From Litorimonas sp051251645 (GTDB lineage: Bacteria; Pseudomonadota; Alphaproteobacteria; Caulobacterales; Maricaulaceae): DNA of 64,000 nt. The translations under genes were made by a program, and so were the position numbers. The stretch covers positions 248,001-312,000 of the forward strand of contig JBPOEY010000003.1 of assembly GCA_051251645.1 (NCBI GenBank). Reading direction: 5' to 3'. Under the pieces are notes generated by a model, which did not search any database, was not told the origin of the DNA, and saw only the letters and a list, made by a program, of their open reading frames with translations. Below, in pieces: positions 1 through 8,401 of this stretch (positions are counted from its first letter, which is position 1; each line of letters opens with the position of its first letter).

Positions 1-474
1 CGTGCGATGTCGGCGCAAGTCCTGCGCAATGTCACGGATCCGCGCTGGGATACGACGCTTTATGTGGCGCCTGCACAGGCGATTGGCACTGTTCCGGCGT
101 GGGACGCCACTGCGCAGCGGCCGCAACCGACGGGCTCGCTTTCGCCCCGTCTGGCAGAAGTTTTTTCAGGTGCAAAACGCCCGGTGCTGGTGATCGGGAC
201 AGATTGTCCGCAAATTTCTGCACGCGATATTGCCGACGCACTCAAGGCGCTGCGGAACGCGCCCTTTGTTTTTGGTCCGGCGAGCGATGGCGGCTTTTGG
301 CTCATGGGTGCCGTGGCCCCCCTCAAACCCAGCGTGTTTGATGGTGTCCGCTGGTCGAGTGAGCAGACCCTGAGTGATCTTGAGGCGCGCTTGAACGGGT
401 CTATTGCAAGGCTCAGAACGCTGACGGATGTGGACGATGCAGAGGGCTTGGTGGCGTGGAAGGCGGACCGCTAG
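1..474 (+). CDS. TIGR04282/DUF2064 glycosyltransferase-like protein, 5' end missing
   Basis: The reading frame is open from the first base, so the N-terminal part lies outside the window. The visible 158 codons match the C-terminal half of the DUF2064 (TIGR04282, arsenosugar-biosynthesis-associated) family, which has a GT-A nucleotidyl/glycosyltransferase fold. Supporting motifs are VIGTDCPQI, the metal/nucleotide-site region of the family, and FGPASDGGFWLMG. The stop codon overlaps that of the opposite-strand metallo-beta-lactamase gene: the four bases CTAG at 471-474 serve as stop on both strands. Substrate cannot be told from the sequence; the arsenosugar link is a family label only. Confidence 0.75.
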   Translation, partial: RAMSAQVLRNVTDPRWDTTLYVAPAQAIGTVPAWDATAQRPQPTGSLSPRLAEVFSGAKRPVLVIGTDCPQISARDIADALKALRNAPFVFGPASDGGFWLMGAVAPLKPSVFDGVRWSSEQTLSDLEARLNGSIARLRTLTDVDDAEGLVAWKADR

Positions 475-1274
475 TCCGCGCTGCCCGTCGCGTTATCAAT
501 CAAGGCAATCGTGGCATCAATCAGCGAGAGGTTCGCGCCTTTGCCGTGGCCCGGAACAACCGTGAGCGTTTGTGGGTAGGTGGCTTTCGTCCAGAGTAAG
601 CTTTCGCGCCATTTCGGGAGATCTGCATCCTCAATATTGCCGAGGGTTTCTGATCCAGCACCGCGGGCCGCGCAGCCCGTGTACAGAATTCTTTCATCCG
701 GTAGATAAGCGATCAGATTATCAGACGCATGCCCATGGCCGGGGTAGGCGACTTCGACACGACCGACGAGAATGCGTGATTTCGGGGCGCCTAGGGCCGC
801 AACGGACGTGTTGGGAGCCGGCCAACCCGCGCGCGCCGCCAACATCGGCGTTGTCGGGTGGGTGAAGACTTCGATGCCTTCGCGTTCAGCGGCGTCAACG
901 CCTGCGGTGCGGTCGGCATGATGATGGGTGACGATCATTTTCGTGACGGGCTTGCCGGTCTCGGTCCGGATTTTTTCCAGCAGTGATACGGTCGCTAATT
1001 CGCCCCACGCGCCGTCAACCAAAGTAACCTCTTCACCATCGACAACAACCAGTCCATTGACCGGAATAGGGGCTTGGCCAGGGAGGCGGTAATGGGTCGT
1101 GTGGACCCAAACCCCCTCCGCGATGGGGGATAGGGTGACCGGATAATCAGCCTGCAATTGGGTCAGGAACGTGTCTTCGGCGAGGACTGGCGCGTCTGAT
1201 GTTTGAACGGGCTCAGCCGCTGTATTGTTGCAGGCCATCAACAGGGCGGACATTAAAATCAGAAAGCGTTTCAA
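471..1274 (-). CDS. subclass B1-like metallo-beta-lactamase, predicted lipoprotein
   Basis: 267-residue MBL-fold hydrolase. The N-terminus is a lipoprotein signal (LLMAC, Cys15), so the enzyme should be membrane-anchored on the periplasmic side. The zinc ligands of subclass B1 can all be placed: H117, H119 and D121 in HHHADR; H182 in PGHGHASDN; C201 in LYTGCAARG followed by LGNIEDAD; and H243 in VVPGHG. The Cys ligand plus the LGN..DA segment are typical of B1 and not of B3 or glyoxalase II. The N-terminal VWVHTTHY...NGLVVVDG also follows the B1 pattern. At the position of the usual B1 substrate-binding Lys three residues after the Cys there is Arg204. It is convergent with the gene at 1-474. 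A hydrolase of another substrate is possible, but the B1 ligand set makes beta-lactam hydrolysis the first hypothesis. Confidence 0.85.
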   Translation of the reverse strand: MKRFLILMSALLMACNNTAAEPVQTSDAPVLAEDTFLTQLQADYPVTLSPIAEGVWVHTTHYRLPGQAPIPVNGLVVVDGEEVTLVDGAWGELATVSLLEKIRTETGKPVTKMIVTHHHADRTAGVDAAEREGIEVFTHPTTPMLAARAGWPAPNTSVAALGAPKSRILVGRVEVAYPGHGHASDNLIAYLPDERILYTGCAARGAGSETLGNIEDADLPKWRESLLWTKATYPQTLTVVPGHGKGANLSLIDATIALIDNATGSAD

Positions 1275-1344
1275 CGTAGGAACTCCGAGAAATATGTAAT
1301 GAGGAAGGTCGCGAGAGACTGGCTAGCAAACGACGCGCCAGCTG

Positions 1345-2091
1345 TCACGATAAGGCGGCGAGCCTCTCTCGCAATGTCAGCAAGTCCTGCCAAGCCTCTG
1401 CTTTTAGCGCAGGCTGCCTTAGCAGGAAGTCCGGGTGATAGGTTGGTAGGGCCGGAATATCCGAACCATTAATATGAATGTTTTGCCATTGGCCCCGGCT
1501 CTTCATAATGCTGCTAACCCCTGTCATGGTTTGCATAGACGTACTGCCGATGAGCAAGATGACTTTGGGTTTTGCCAATTCGATCTGGCGCGTCACGAAC
1601 GGGTGACAGAGCTCAAGTTCTTCCGAATTGGGTTTGCGGTTATGGGGAGGCTGCCAGAAGCAGACATTACTGAGATAGGCGTCGTCCTCTCCGAGTCCGA
1701 TTGCGCCGAGCATCTGATCAAGTAATTGTCCTGATCGTCCGACAAAGGGGTGTCCGGCGTGATCTTCGTCGCGGCCCGGGGCTTCACCAATCACCATAAG
1801 ATTAGAATCTGGGTTGCCGCGCGCGAAAACGACCTGCCGCGCACTATCTGACAGCGCCCCGGCATCAAAGGCTTCTAGGGCGGTTTTGAGTGCGGCGAGT
1901 GTTTTACAAGCGGCGGCAATCGGGGCGGGGTCGACGGTAGCTAACGCTGTCGGCTTTGGCGCAGGTTTGGGGCGTTCCTCTGGCGTCGGCTTCGCTTGGA
2001 CGCGCCGCACAGACCGGGTGAGCGGTATGTCCGGCGTTTCCACGCCTACACGCTCGTACCAGTCGAGCAGGGATCGGAGAGAAGGCTCCAT
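1345..2091 (-). CDS. family 4-type uracil-DNA glycosylase
   Basis: Removes uracil from DNA in base-excision repair. The glycosylase core begins with VIGEAPGRDEDHAGHPFVG (motif A GEAPG, then the uracil-pocket region), continues with NVCFWQPPHNRKP and ends with the catalytic-loop motif YHPDFLLR. I start it at the ATG giving MEPSLRSLLDWYE, which is how alphaproteobacterial members begin; an upstream in-frame ATG at 2139 would add 16 residues. The N-terminal CxxC that binds a 4Fe-4S cluster in thermophilic family 4 enzymes is not visible (the site reads FDAGALSDSA), and the third ligand position is Trp. Only the ELCHPF Cys remains, so a cluster is doubtful. The about 80-residue N-terminal extension is Pro/Ala-rich and probably flexible. 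Confidence 0.88.
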   Translation of the reverse strand: MEPSLRSLLDWYERVGVETPDIPLTRSVRRVQAKPTPEERPKPAPKPTALATVDPAPIAAACKTLAALKTALEAFDAGALSDSARQVVFARGNPDSNLMVIGEAPGRDEDHAGHPFVGRSGQLLDQMLGAIGLGEDDAYLSNVCFWQPPHNRKPNSEELELCHPFVTRQIELAKPKVILLIGSTSMQTMTGVSSIMKSRGQWQNIHINGSDIPALPTYHPDFLLRQPALKAEAWQDLLTLRERLAALS

Positions 2092-2239
2092 GGTGCCTTT
2101 ATAAGCACAGCTAACCCGTTTCGCTTGCCACTTATGCACAGGGTTGGCCCAATCAGGCGGGTGGAGTCAGTGGCACCGCATCACTTTCCCCACTTTTTCC
2201 ACTTTAACGCACGGTAACCTTTCGATAACAGAACGCTTA

Positions 2240-2731
2240 ATGTTCCGTTTCGCCATAGTTTTGACCCTAGCGCTCGCAGCCACGTGGTGGGTCTTGTCCG
2301 GTTTTACAAAGCCATTGCTTTTGACGTTGGGCGGTATCTCGATCGCAATCGTCTTGGTAATGTGCGCGCGCATGCGAATTCTGGATCGCGAAACAGCCCC
2401 TTATATAACATTGCCACAGACACTCGCTTATTTTGGTTGGTTATTTGTCGAGATCATCAAAGCCAATGTTGCCGTCGTTAAATCGGTTTTGTCGCCTGAC
2501 CTTGAAATCTCACCGACGATGACAAAAATTCCGACGACAGGAAAATCTGATTTGGCGAAAACTATGTTCGCTAATTCCATCACGCTTACGCCCGGGACTG
2601 TCGCGGTAGAAATGGCAGAGGATCATATCCTCGTTCATGCGCTGCTCTCCGAGATGAGCGACCCGGCGGATTTTGAAGAGATGGGGGATCGATCGGCATG
2701 GGCCGTCGGCGAGGACGTGTCTGATGCGTGA
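2240..2731 (+). CDS. mnhE: Na+/H+ antiporter (Mrp/Mnh) subunit E
   Basis: 163-residue inner-membrane protein with two to three hydrophobic segments at the N-terminus (FAIVLTLALAATWWVLSGF and LTLGGISIAIVLVM) and a soluble C-terminal domain carrying KTMFANSITLTPGT, the best conserved stretch of MrpE. First gene of the Mrp-type operon. MrpE is an accessory subunit of the multi-subunit monovalent cation/proton antiporter. The start at the ATG giving MFRFAIV is chosen because the longer frame (from 2144) adds a non-hydrophobic extension absent from the family. The stop overlaps the mnhF start by 8 bases. Confidence 0.88.
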   Translation: MFRFAIVLTLALAATWWVLSGFTKPLLLTLGGISIAIVLVMCARMRILDRETAPYITLPQTLAYFGWLFVEIIKANVAVVKSVLSPDLEISPTMTKIPTTGKSDLAKTMFANSITLTPGTVAVEMAEDHILVHALLSEMSDPADFEEMGDRSAWAVGEDVSDA

Positions 2732-3056
2732 TCCCATGCCCTATATCATGCTGGCGACAGCGCTCTTCCTGATCGTCGGGATGGTGTTGATGTTGACGCG
2801 TCTGATCGGCGGACCGTCGCTTTACGACCGCTTATTGGCGGTCAATAGTTTCGGCACCAAGACGGTTCTATTCCTCTGTGTATTTGGCTTTATTATTGAT
2901 CGTCCGGACGGGATTGATATTGCGCTACTCTATGCGTTGATGAATTTTATTGCGACTATCGCGGTGTTGAAGTTCTTTAGTTACAAAGCCCTGACGGTCG
3001 ACCTGCGGGAAATTCAAGGCGATATGCAGGCCGCTTCACAAGAGGATGCGCCATGA
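2724..3056 (+). CDS. mnhF: Na+/H+ antiporter (Mrp/Mnh) subunit F
   Basis: About 110 residues with three transmembrane helices (IMLATALFLIVGMVLML, TVLFLCVFGFII, IALLYALMNFIATIAVLKFF). The signature GPSLYDRLLAVNSFGTK, with the RLIGGP motif before it, is characteristic of MrpF. Small integral subunit of the antiporter. I start it at the ATG overlapping the end of mnhE (MRDPMPYIML); the longer frame from 2673 would run 17 more codons into mnhE. The stop overlaps the mnhG start by 4 bases (ATGA), so translation is probably coupled. Confidence 0.9.
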   Translation: MRDPMPYIMLATALFLIVGMVLMLTRLIGGPSLYDRLLAVNSFGTKTVLFLCVFGFIIDRPDGIDIALLYALMNFIATIAVLKFFSYKALTVDLREIQGDMQAASQEDAP

Positions 3057-3472
3057 TGCTCGTGCAGATCATCATGGCGGCGGGACCTGTGGTTAATGAT
3101 GCCGCAGCAGGGGGCAGCATCGACTGGTCTGCCTTTTGGGGCTTTGTTCGGAATGTCCTGACTGTCATCAGTTTGGCGGGTGGATTATTTTTTGTCCTCG
3201 CAGGCGCTGTTGGTGTTATCCGCCTCCCAGATTTTTACACTCGCCTTCATGCAGCGGGCATGACCGATACGCTCGGCGCGGAATTGATCTTGTTCGGATT
3301 GATCCTGCAAGCGGATGGCTGGCAAGTGATTGCGAAACTTCTGTTGGTCGCGTTTTTCCTCTTCGTCACGTCGCCCACCGCCACTCACGCCGTCGCGCAC
3401 GCTGCTTATAAAGCGGGCGAAAAGCCGCTGCTCGGTCGTTGGCGCGCGCCGTCGTTGGAGGATGAGGCGTGA
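3053..3472 (+). CDS. mnhG: Na+/H+ antiporter (Mrp/Mnh) subunit G
   Basis: 139 residues, three predicted transmembrane helices. The MrpG signature is clear: GAVGVIRLPDFYTRLHAAGMTDTLG in the middle (seen across residues about 59-83), then a helix and FVTSPTATHAVAHAAY, where the SPTATHA segment is the second conserved block. A 30-residue N-terminal extension precedes the first family helix. Overlaps mnhF upstream and the small gene at 3469 downstream by four bases each, in keeping with one tightly coupled operon. Confidence 0.9.
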   Translation: MMLVQIIMAAGPVVNDAAAGGSIDWSAFWGFVRNVLTVISLAGGLFFVLAGAVGVIRLPDFYTRLHAAGMTDTLGAELILFGLILQADGWQVIAKLLLVAFFLFVTSPTATHAVAHAAYKAGEKPLLGRWRAPSLEDEA

Positions 3473-3705
3473 TAAATCTGATCCTGATGGACGGTTTTTA
3501 CGGTATGAGCCGATTCGAAGTATGGCTTTGGAACTCTGGCTCAAGCAACGCATTAGAACTGATTCCAACTTGGAGCATTGTCATGCCTTGGGTTGCATGT
3601 CTTTTTGTCCTCTATGAATTGTCGGGTCGCGGTCGAGCGTCTGCGTGGCGAGCTAACTTCGTTGAAGATGATGATTTCATTGTGCCGGATGAGGTCTTCG
3701 CATGA
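3469..3705 (+). CDS. small single-helix membrane protein of unknown function in the Mrp operon
   Basis: 78 codons with a GTG start overlapping the mnhG stop (GTGA) and a stop overlapping the next ATG (ATGA at 3702), so it sits in the same translationally coupled chain; an internal ATG at 3487 is an alternative start. The product has one convincing membrane segment (TWSIVMPWVACLFVLYEL) followed by a short basic stretch and an acidic C-terminus (EDDDFIVPDEVFA). I do not recognise a family. Because both flanks overlap known antiporter genes it is probably a real accessory subunit or assembly factor, not a chance frame, but this rests on context alone. Confidence 0.6.
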   Translation: MINLILMDGFYGMSRFEVWLWNSGSSNALELIPTWSIVMPWVACLFVLYELSGRGRASAWRANFVEDDDFIVPDEVFA

Positions 3706-4436
3706 TCCTCAAATTATCCATCGCAGCCGTCCCCACATCCCCGCTCATCTCGACTCTCCTTCTTGACATCGGCCTGCTCACACTCCTCGTTATTGTCGCG
3801 TTTGCCATCGTGCGGATGCGCTCGCTCTTTGCCATCGTCATGTTGCAGGGCGTTTACTCGCTTGTCGCGGCGGCGTGGTTTGTCACGCTGGACGCCGTTG
3901 ATGTTGCCTTTACAGAAGCCGCCGTGGGGGCGGGCGTCTCGACCGTTTTGATGCTGGCCGCGATGTTGCTCGCGGACCGACAATCTGCGCCTATTCCTAA
4001 GAACCGCCAGTGGGGCCCGTTGGCTGTTGTCATTATCGCTGGCTTTGCCATGCTGTATGCCGTTCCGGACCTGCCCGCTTATGGCGACGCAAATTCACCC
4101 GCGAATAGTTACGTCGGGACAGATTATTTAGCTAAGACGGCCACTGAAGTTGATGTGCCCAATGTGGTGACGGCGGTTTTGGCGTCCTATCGGGGCTACG
4201 ACACATTTGGCGAAGCCGTCGTGATTTTTGCCGCAGGTTTGGGCGTGCTGTTATTGCTAGGGCTGAACGGCAATGCCGGACATTATCGCGCCGAAGTGAA
4301 GGGGCACCGTCTCTCCACGGCGACTGCGCCGTCCGGTTCCGCAAAATATAGTGATGATGATGTGCGTGGTGACCCGTCGCGCAGCGAGTTGGGTGCTCCG
4401 CCATCGATTACGCAGTATGAGAAGGGCTCAACATGA
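3702..4436 (+). CDS. MbhD/MbhE-like antiporter subunit (DUF4040), equivalent to the MrpA C-terminal part
   Basis: 244 residues, about six transmembrane helices. The first half (LDIGLLTLLVIVAFAIVRMR, FAIVMLQGVYSLVAAAWF, then VDVAFTEAAVGAGVSTVLM) is the DUF4040/MbhD module, whose TEAAVGAG motif is diagnostic. The second half, with NVVTAVLASYRGYDTFGEA, is the MbhE-type module. In canonical Mrp complexes both modules form the C-terminus of the large MrpA; here they are an independent gene. The last 40 residues are polar and probably cytoplasmic. It overlaps mnhB by four bases. It should sit at the cation-path end of the complex, judging from known Mrp/Mbh structures. Confidence 0.82.
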   Translation: MILKLSIAAVPTSPLISTLLLDIGLLTLLVIVAFAIVRMRSLFAIVMLQGVYSLVAAAWFVTLDAVDVAFTEAAVGAGVSTVLMLAAMLLADRQSAPIPKNRQWGPLAVVIIAGFAMLYAVPDLPAYGDANSPANSYVGTDYLAKTATEVDVPNVVTAVLASYRGYDTFGEAVVIFAAGLGVLLLLGLNGNAGHYRAEVKGHRLSTATAPSGSAKYSDDDVRGDPSRSELGAPPSITQYEKGST

Positions 4437-4891
4437 CGCCTGATCATCAAACTCAAGACCCCCATGTTATTCTGCGCGTTATTGCGAAGTTTCTTATCCC
4501 GCTGATCGCGCTATTTGCCTTTTATGTGCAATTTCACGGGGATTATGGTCCGGGGGGCGGATTTCAAGCCGGGGTTATTCTGGCTGTTTCTGTGATTCTA
4601 TACGCGCTTATTTTCGGCCTAAACGAAGCAAAGCGCGCGTTTCCGCCGTGGTTGATCCGGGTCGGAATGAGCCTTGGCGTGCTGCTTTATGGTGGCACAG
4701 GCGTTGTCGCGTGGATGATGGGCGGCGAGTTCCTGAATTACAGCGTGTTGGCGCATGATGCCATTCATGGACAACATTGGGGCATTTTGGTGATCGAACT
4801 TGGCGTGCTGACGACGGTGACATCCGTGATGCTTGCAATTTTTTACGCGTTCGGCTCTCGCCAGCCCGAAATCGACAATGAGGATTGGTAG
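4433..4891 (+). CDS. mnhB: Na+/H+ antiporter (Mrp/Mnh) subunit B
   Basis: 152 residues with four transmembrane helices. The motif QFHGDYGPGGGFQAGVILA is the hallmark of the MnhB/MrpB domain. The rest of the protein (LIRVGMSLGVLLYGGTGVVAWMMGG, then HWGILVIELGVLTTVTSVMLAIFYAF) agrees in length and order. Within the operon it stands between the split-off MrpA C-terminal module and mnhC, the same relative order as in the canonical mrpABCD arrangement. Confidence 0.9.
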   Translation: MTPDHQTQDPHVILRVIAKFLIPLIALFAFYVQFHGDYGPGGGFQAGVILAVSVILYALIFGLNEAKRAFPPWLIRVGMSLGVLLYGGTGVVAWMMGGEFLNYSVLAHDAIHGQHWGILVIELGVLTTVTSVMLAIFYAFGSRQPEIDNEDW

Positions 4892-4893
4892 CC

Positions 4894-5403
4894 GTGGACT
4901 CCCTGTTTTCACACTTCAATTATGTCGTTGTCATCATCTTGATGATGATTGGGCTGTATGTCGTTTTTGCGTCGCGAAACTTGATCAAAAAGCTTGCTGG
5001 ACTCAGCATGTTTCAGACCTCCGTGTTCCTTTTTTATATTACGCTCGCCAAAATCTCGGGCGGGCAACCGCCGATCCTTGTGAAGGATGACAGTTCGCCA
5101 ACGGGCTATGATGACCACAGCGCCTATGTCGATACGGTCGAATTGGCCGCATCTGGCATAAATTATGCGCTGCCGGGACAAGGTAGCGAAATTCTCTATT
5201 CCAATCCGTTGCCGCATGTGTTGATCCTCACGGCGATTGTTGTTGGCGTTGCAACGCTGGCCATTGGTTTAGCGCTGAGCGTACGAATCCGCGAGGTCTA
5301 TCAGACTATCGAAATGGACGCGATCATTGCGCAGGACTTCCAATATAATCTGGAAGGCATCGAAACTTCCGAGTCGCGCTCTGACACTGGATTGATGGGT
5401 TAA
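4894..5403 (+). CDS. mnhC: Na+/H+ antiporter (Mrp/Mnh) subunit C, NuoK-like
   Basis: 169 residues. Three transmembrane helices in NuoK-like arrangement: YVVVIILMMIGLYVVFASRNLIKKLAGLS at the N-terminus, then FQTSVFLFYITLAKISGGQ, then VLILTAIVVGVATLAIGLALSVRIRE. The segment PLPHVLILTAIVVGVA matches the conserved end of MrpC. Start: the GTG at 4894 just after the mnhB stop; a TTG at 4885 inside mnhB is possible but less likely. Ends with an overlap of one base with the mnhD start (TAATG). Confidence 0.88.
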   Translation: MDSLFSHFNYVVVIILMMIGLYVVFASRNLIKKLAGLSMFQTSVFLFYITLAKISGGQPPILVKDDSSPTGYDDHSAYVDTVELAASGINYALPGQGSEILYSNPLPHVLILTAIVVGVATLAIGLALSVRIREVYQTIEMDAIIAQDFQYNLEGIETSESRSDTGLMG

Positions 5404-6929
5404 TGATGAGCTGGCTCTCTACTCATGGCGCCGCATTCGCGATCGTCTTGCCTTTGCTGATGGCGGCCGTGGTGGCGCTCTTGCCATCGGTTCGCAGACT
5501 GGCGTGGGCTGTTGCGACGCTAGTCGCCATCGCCGTTTGCGTCAGCGCCTTTATCGTCCTGCAAGTGCAAATGGACCTCGGTGTGTTCGTTTACGAAATG
5601 GGGGGGTGGGCACCGCCGCACGGGATTTCTCTGCGCTTGGATGCGGTTAATGCGCCGATATTGCTCTTGATTGCTGCGATGGGCGTGCTCTCGCTTGTCT
5701 ATGCTGAGCCTGCCGCCAATGCGGAAGTGGCGCTAAAAAAGCGCGGACCATTCTACGCCGCCATGCTGCTCTGCATTGCGGGCCTGATGGGCATGGTTGT
5801 CACGGGCGATGCGTTTAACGTTTTCGTCTTTCTCGAAGTGAGTTCGATCAGTGGATATACGCTCGTTGCTATGGGCGCGAACCGGGATCGGCGCGCACTA
5901 TCCGCCGCTTTTAACTATTTGATCTTAGGGTCTATTGGCGCGACCTTCTTCGTCATCGGCGTTGGCTTCCTTTATGCGGAGACTGGGACGCTCAATATGG
6001 AAGATATGCGCGCTATTCTCGCCAGCCTTGACGGCGGATCCCGTGTGGCGCAGGTGGCGTTCGGCTTTATCGTCGTCGGCCTTGGTTTAAAGCTTGCCAT
6101 GTTCCCGCTCCATACATGGTTGCCGGGCGCCTATGCCTATAGCCCGACCATGGTAACGGCATTCTTGGCCTCGACCGCGACCAAAGCGGCGCTCTATCTC
6201 CTCTACCGTTTTTGCTTCACCGTCTTTGACCCAAGCTTCGATTATGTCGCCGTCGTGCTGACGTATGTCGTGACCGGATTGGCTGTCACGGGCATGATTT
6301 TCGCCTCGTTGCAGGCCTTTTTCCAAACCGATGCTAGGCGCACTTTGGCATACTCATCTGTCGCGCAAGTCGGTTACATGTTGCTCGGGATTGGTATTTT
6401 GTCCGTTGCTGGACTGGCCGGGAGTTACCTGCATCTAATCAATCACGCCGTTGTTAAGGGCGGCTTGTTCTTGGCCCTCGGCGCCATGTGGTATCAGTTT
6501 GGTATAACTCGTGTTAGCGATATGGCCGGCCTGTCCAAGACGATGCCGATCACGACAGCCGCTTTCACCGTACTTGCGTTCAGTTTGATTGGTGTGCCGT
6601 TTACCGCGGGTTTCGTGTCTAAAGTTGCGCTGGCAGAAGCCGCCGCTGAAAAAGGCTGGTGGTGGGCCGTAGCCGTCATCATGGTGACGTCAATTATCGC
6701 GCTCTTCTATATGGGCCGCATGATGATGGTGGCCTATTTCAATCCACCGCCCGCCGAATGTTTTCGCGCCGACGGGAGAGTTCTTCGCCGTGAAGCGCCG
6801 ATTTTGATGCTCATTCCTTTAGTGGGTCTCGCCATAATGTCTTTGCTGATTGGCCTGCGTGGCAATGTAATTCTGACGGATATTTCTGAGAACGCGGCTC
6901 GGGTCCTCATTCCCGGAGGCGGGTTATGA
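5403..6929 (+). CDS. mnhD: antiporter-like subunit D (first of three MrpD/ND5-type subunits)
   Basis: 508 residues and about 14 transmembrane helices; member of the proton-pumping NuoL/M/N-MrpA/D family. Conserved features visible: the Glu in helix 5 (VFLEVSSISGYTL), the Lys/His region KLAMFPLHTWLPGAYAYSP, STATKAALYLLYRF with the helix-8 Lys, and INHAVVKGGLFLALG with the central Lys of the discontinuous helix. Of the three copies this has the most typical HTWLPGAYAYSP motif for MrpD. It overlaps the next gene by four bases. Role: proton translocation coupled to cation transport in the inner membrane. Confidence 0.88.
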   Translation: MMSWLSTHGAAFAIVLPLLMAAVVALLPSVRRLAWAVATLVAIAVCVSAFIVLQVQMDLGVFVYEMGGWAPPHGISLRLDAVNAPILLLIAAMGVLSLVYAEPAANAEVALKKRGPFYAAMLLCIAGLMGMVVTGDAFNVFVFLEVSSISGYTLVAMGANRDRRALSAAFNYLILGSIGATFFVIGVGFLYAETGTLNMEDMRAILASLDGGSRVAQVAFGFIVVGLGLKLAMFPLHTWLPGAYAYSPTMVTAFLASTATKAALYLLYRFCFTVFDPSFDYVAVVLTYVVTGLAVTGMIFASLQAFFQTDARRTLAYSSVAQVGYMLLGIGILSVAGLAGSYLHLINHAVVKGGLFLALGAMWYQFGITRVSDMAGLSKTMPITTAAFTVLAFSLIGVPFTAGFVSKVALAEAAAEKGWWWAVAVIMVTSIIALFYMGRMMMVAYFNPPPAECFRADGRVLRREAPILMLIPLVGLAIMSLLIGLRGNVILTDISENAARVLIPGGGL

Positions 6930-8401
6930 GCTACGGTCCTGAAATGGCGCTGCTCTTATTGATGCTGATACCGCTCTCGGCAGCAGTGATCATTCCGATC
7001 GTCGGCAACCGTGCGCCCAATTTGCGCGAAGGGGTCACCTTTGCCGCAGGCGTAATGTTGCTGGCAAACGTCATCTATCTCTGCAGTCTTGTGTCGGGTG
7101 GCGCGCGTCCAGAGTTACTAATTGGTAGCTTTGCCGGCATGTTTGAAATTAAATTCAAACTGGAACCACTTGGCGCTGTTTTTGCCGCCATTGCCAGTTC
7201 GTTGTGGATCGTGAATTCTATGTTCACGCTCGGTTACATGCGGGGAAATAAGGAAAGGAATCAAACGCGTTTCTACACATTTGTCGCCATCGCAATTGCC
7301 TCAGCCATGGGTATTGCGGCGTCGGCTAACTTGATCACGCTATTTATTTTCTACGAAGCGCTAACGATTTCGACCTTCCCCTTGGTATCCCATAAGGGCG
7401 ACGCCAAAGCGCGGCGGGGTCTAACAATTTATACGCTCGTCCTGATGGGAACATCACTCGGGCTGCTTCTACCCGCGATTATCGGTACGCAAGTCATTGC
7501 CGGATCGACAGATTTTGTGCTGGGTGGCGTATTTGGGCCGGACGCCTCTATGTTAGCGACCTCCGTTTTGCTTGTCCTATTCGCCTTCGGGATTGGTAAG
7601 GCGGCCTTGATGCCTGTCCACCCATGGCTGCCTAATGCGATGGTTGCGCCGACGCCTGTGTCGTCATTGCTGCATGCTGTGGCCGTCGTGAAAGCGGGCG
7701 TGTTCACCATGCTCAAGGTTGTCGTCTATACGTTTGGCACGGACTTGACTCAGATCACGCCAAGCTCAAGCTGGCTCGCTTATATTGCGGCCTTCTCAAT
7801 TATCGCGGCCTCAGTGATCGCTTTACGCCAAGATAATCTCAAAGCGCGTTTGGCTTATTCAACCGTGTCGCAACTGTCCTATATTACGCTCGGCGCGATG
7901 CTGGCGACCTCGTGGGGTATTCTGGGCGGCGGTTTACAAATCGTGATGCACGCGTGGGCGAAAATCACGCTCTTCATGGTCGCCGGGGCGATCTACACAA
8001 TCGCACATCGGACTAACGTTAGCCAGCTCGACGGCTTGGGCCGAAAATTGCCGTGGGTGTTCGGCGCGTTCCTCGTCGCGTCCGTCAGCCTCATCGGTAT
8101 TCCGCCTTTTGGCGGGTCATGGCCGAAGTTCTACCTCATGTGGGGCGCGCTCGACTCGGGCAAAGCCGCTTTGATGGGGGCGTTGATCATCTCGTCCTTG
8201 CTAAATATTCTCTACCTCATGCCGATTGCGATCCGGGGGTTTATGAAACCATCCGCTGATCCTGCGGCCGATGACGTCATCGCGCTCGAAGCCCGGAAAC
8301 ATCGGTGGGTTGTCATCCCGCCTGTGCTAACCGCGTTCGGGACATTGGTGTTATTCTTTGCTGCGCCGTGGATCATCAAATTCTTGGAGCCGATCCTATG
8401 A
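6926..8401 (+). CDS. second MrpD/ND5-type proton-conducting subunit
   Basis: 491 residues, about 14 transmembrane helices. Signature residues of the proton-conducting family are present: Glu in FIFYEALTISTFPLVSHKGD, the MPVHPWLPNAMVAPTPVSS motif, HAVAVVKAGVFTMLK with the helix-8 Lys, and HAWAKITLFMVAGAIY. The HPWLPNAMVAPTPVS.LLHA.AVV sequence is the MrpA/NuoL-like form, so this copy may stand in for the N-terminal antiporter module of MrpA. It overlaps both neighbours by four bases (ATGA). Confidence 0.85.
   Translation: MSYGPEMALLLLMLIPLSAAVIIPIVGNRAPNLREGVTFAAGVMLLANVIYLCSLVSGGARPELLIGSFAGMFEIKFKLEPLGAVFAAIASSLWIVNSMFTLGYMRGNKERNQTRFYTFVAIAIASAMGIAASANLITLFIFYEALTISTFPLVSHKGDAKARRGLTIYTLVLMGTSLGLLLPAIIGTQVIAGSTDFVLGGVFGPDASMLATSVLLVLFAFGIGKAALMPVHPWLPNAMVAPTPVSSLLHAVAVVKAGVFTMLKVVVYTFGTDLTQITPSSSWLAYIAAFSIIAASVIALRQDNLKARLAYSTVSQLSYITLGAMLATSWGILGGGLQIVMHAWAKITLFMVAGAIYTIAHRTNVSQLDGLGRKLPWVFGAFLVASVSLIGIPPFGGSWPKFYLMWGALDSGKAALMGALIISSLLNILYLMPIAIRGFMKPSADPAADDVIALEARKHRWVVIPPVLTAFGTLVLFFAAPWIIKFLEPIL

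Noticed and set aside
471..1274. Glyoxalase II or subclass B3 assignment for the MBL gene
   Set aside because: The Cys201 zinc ligand with the following LGN..DA segment belongs to B1, and the glyoxalase/B3 ligand pattern HxHxDH is not met (HHHADR).
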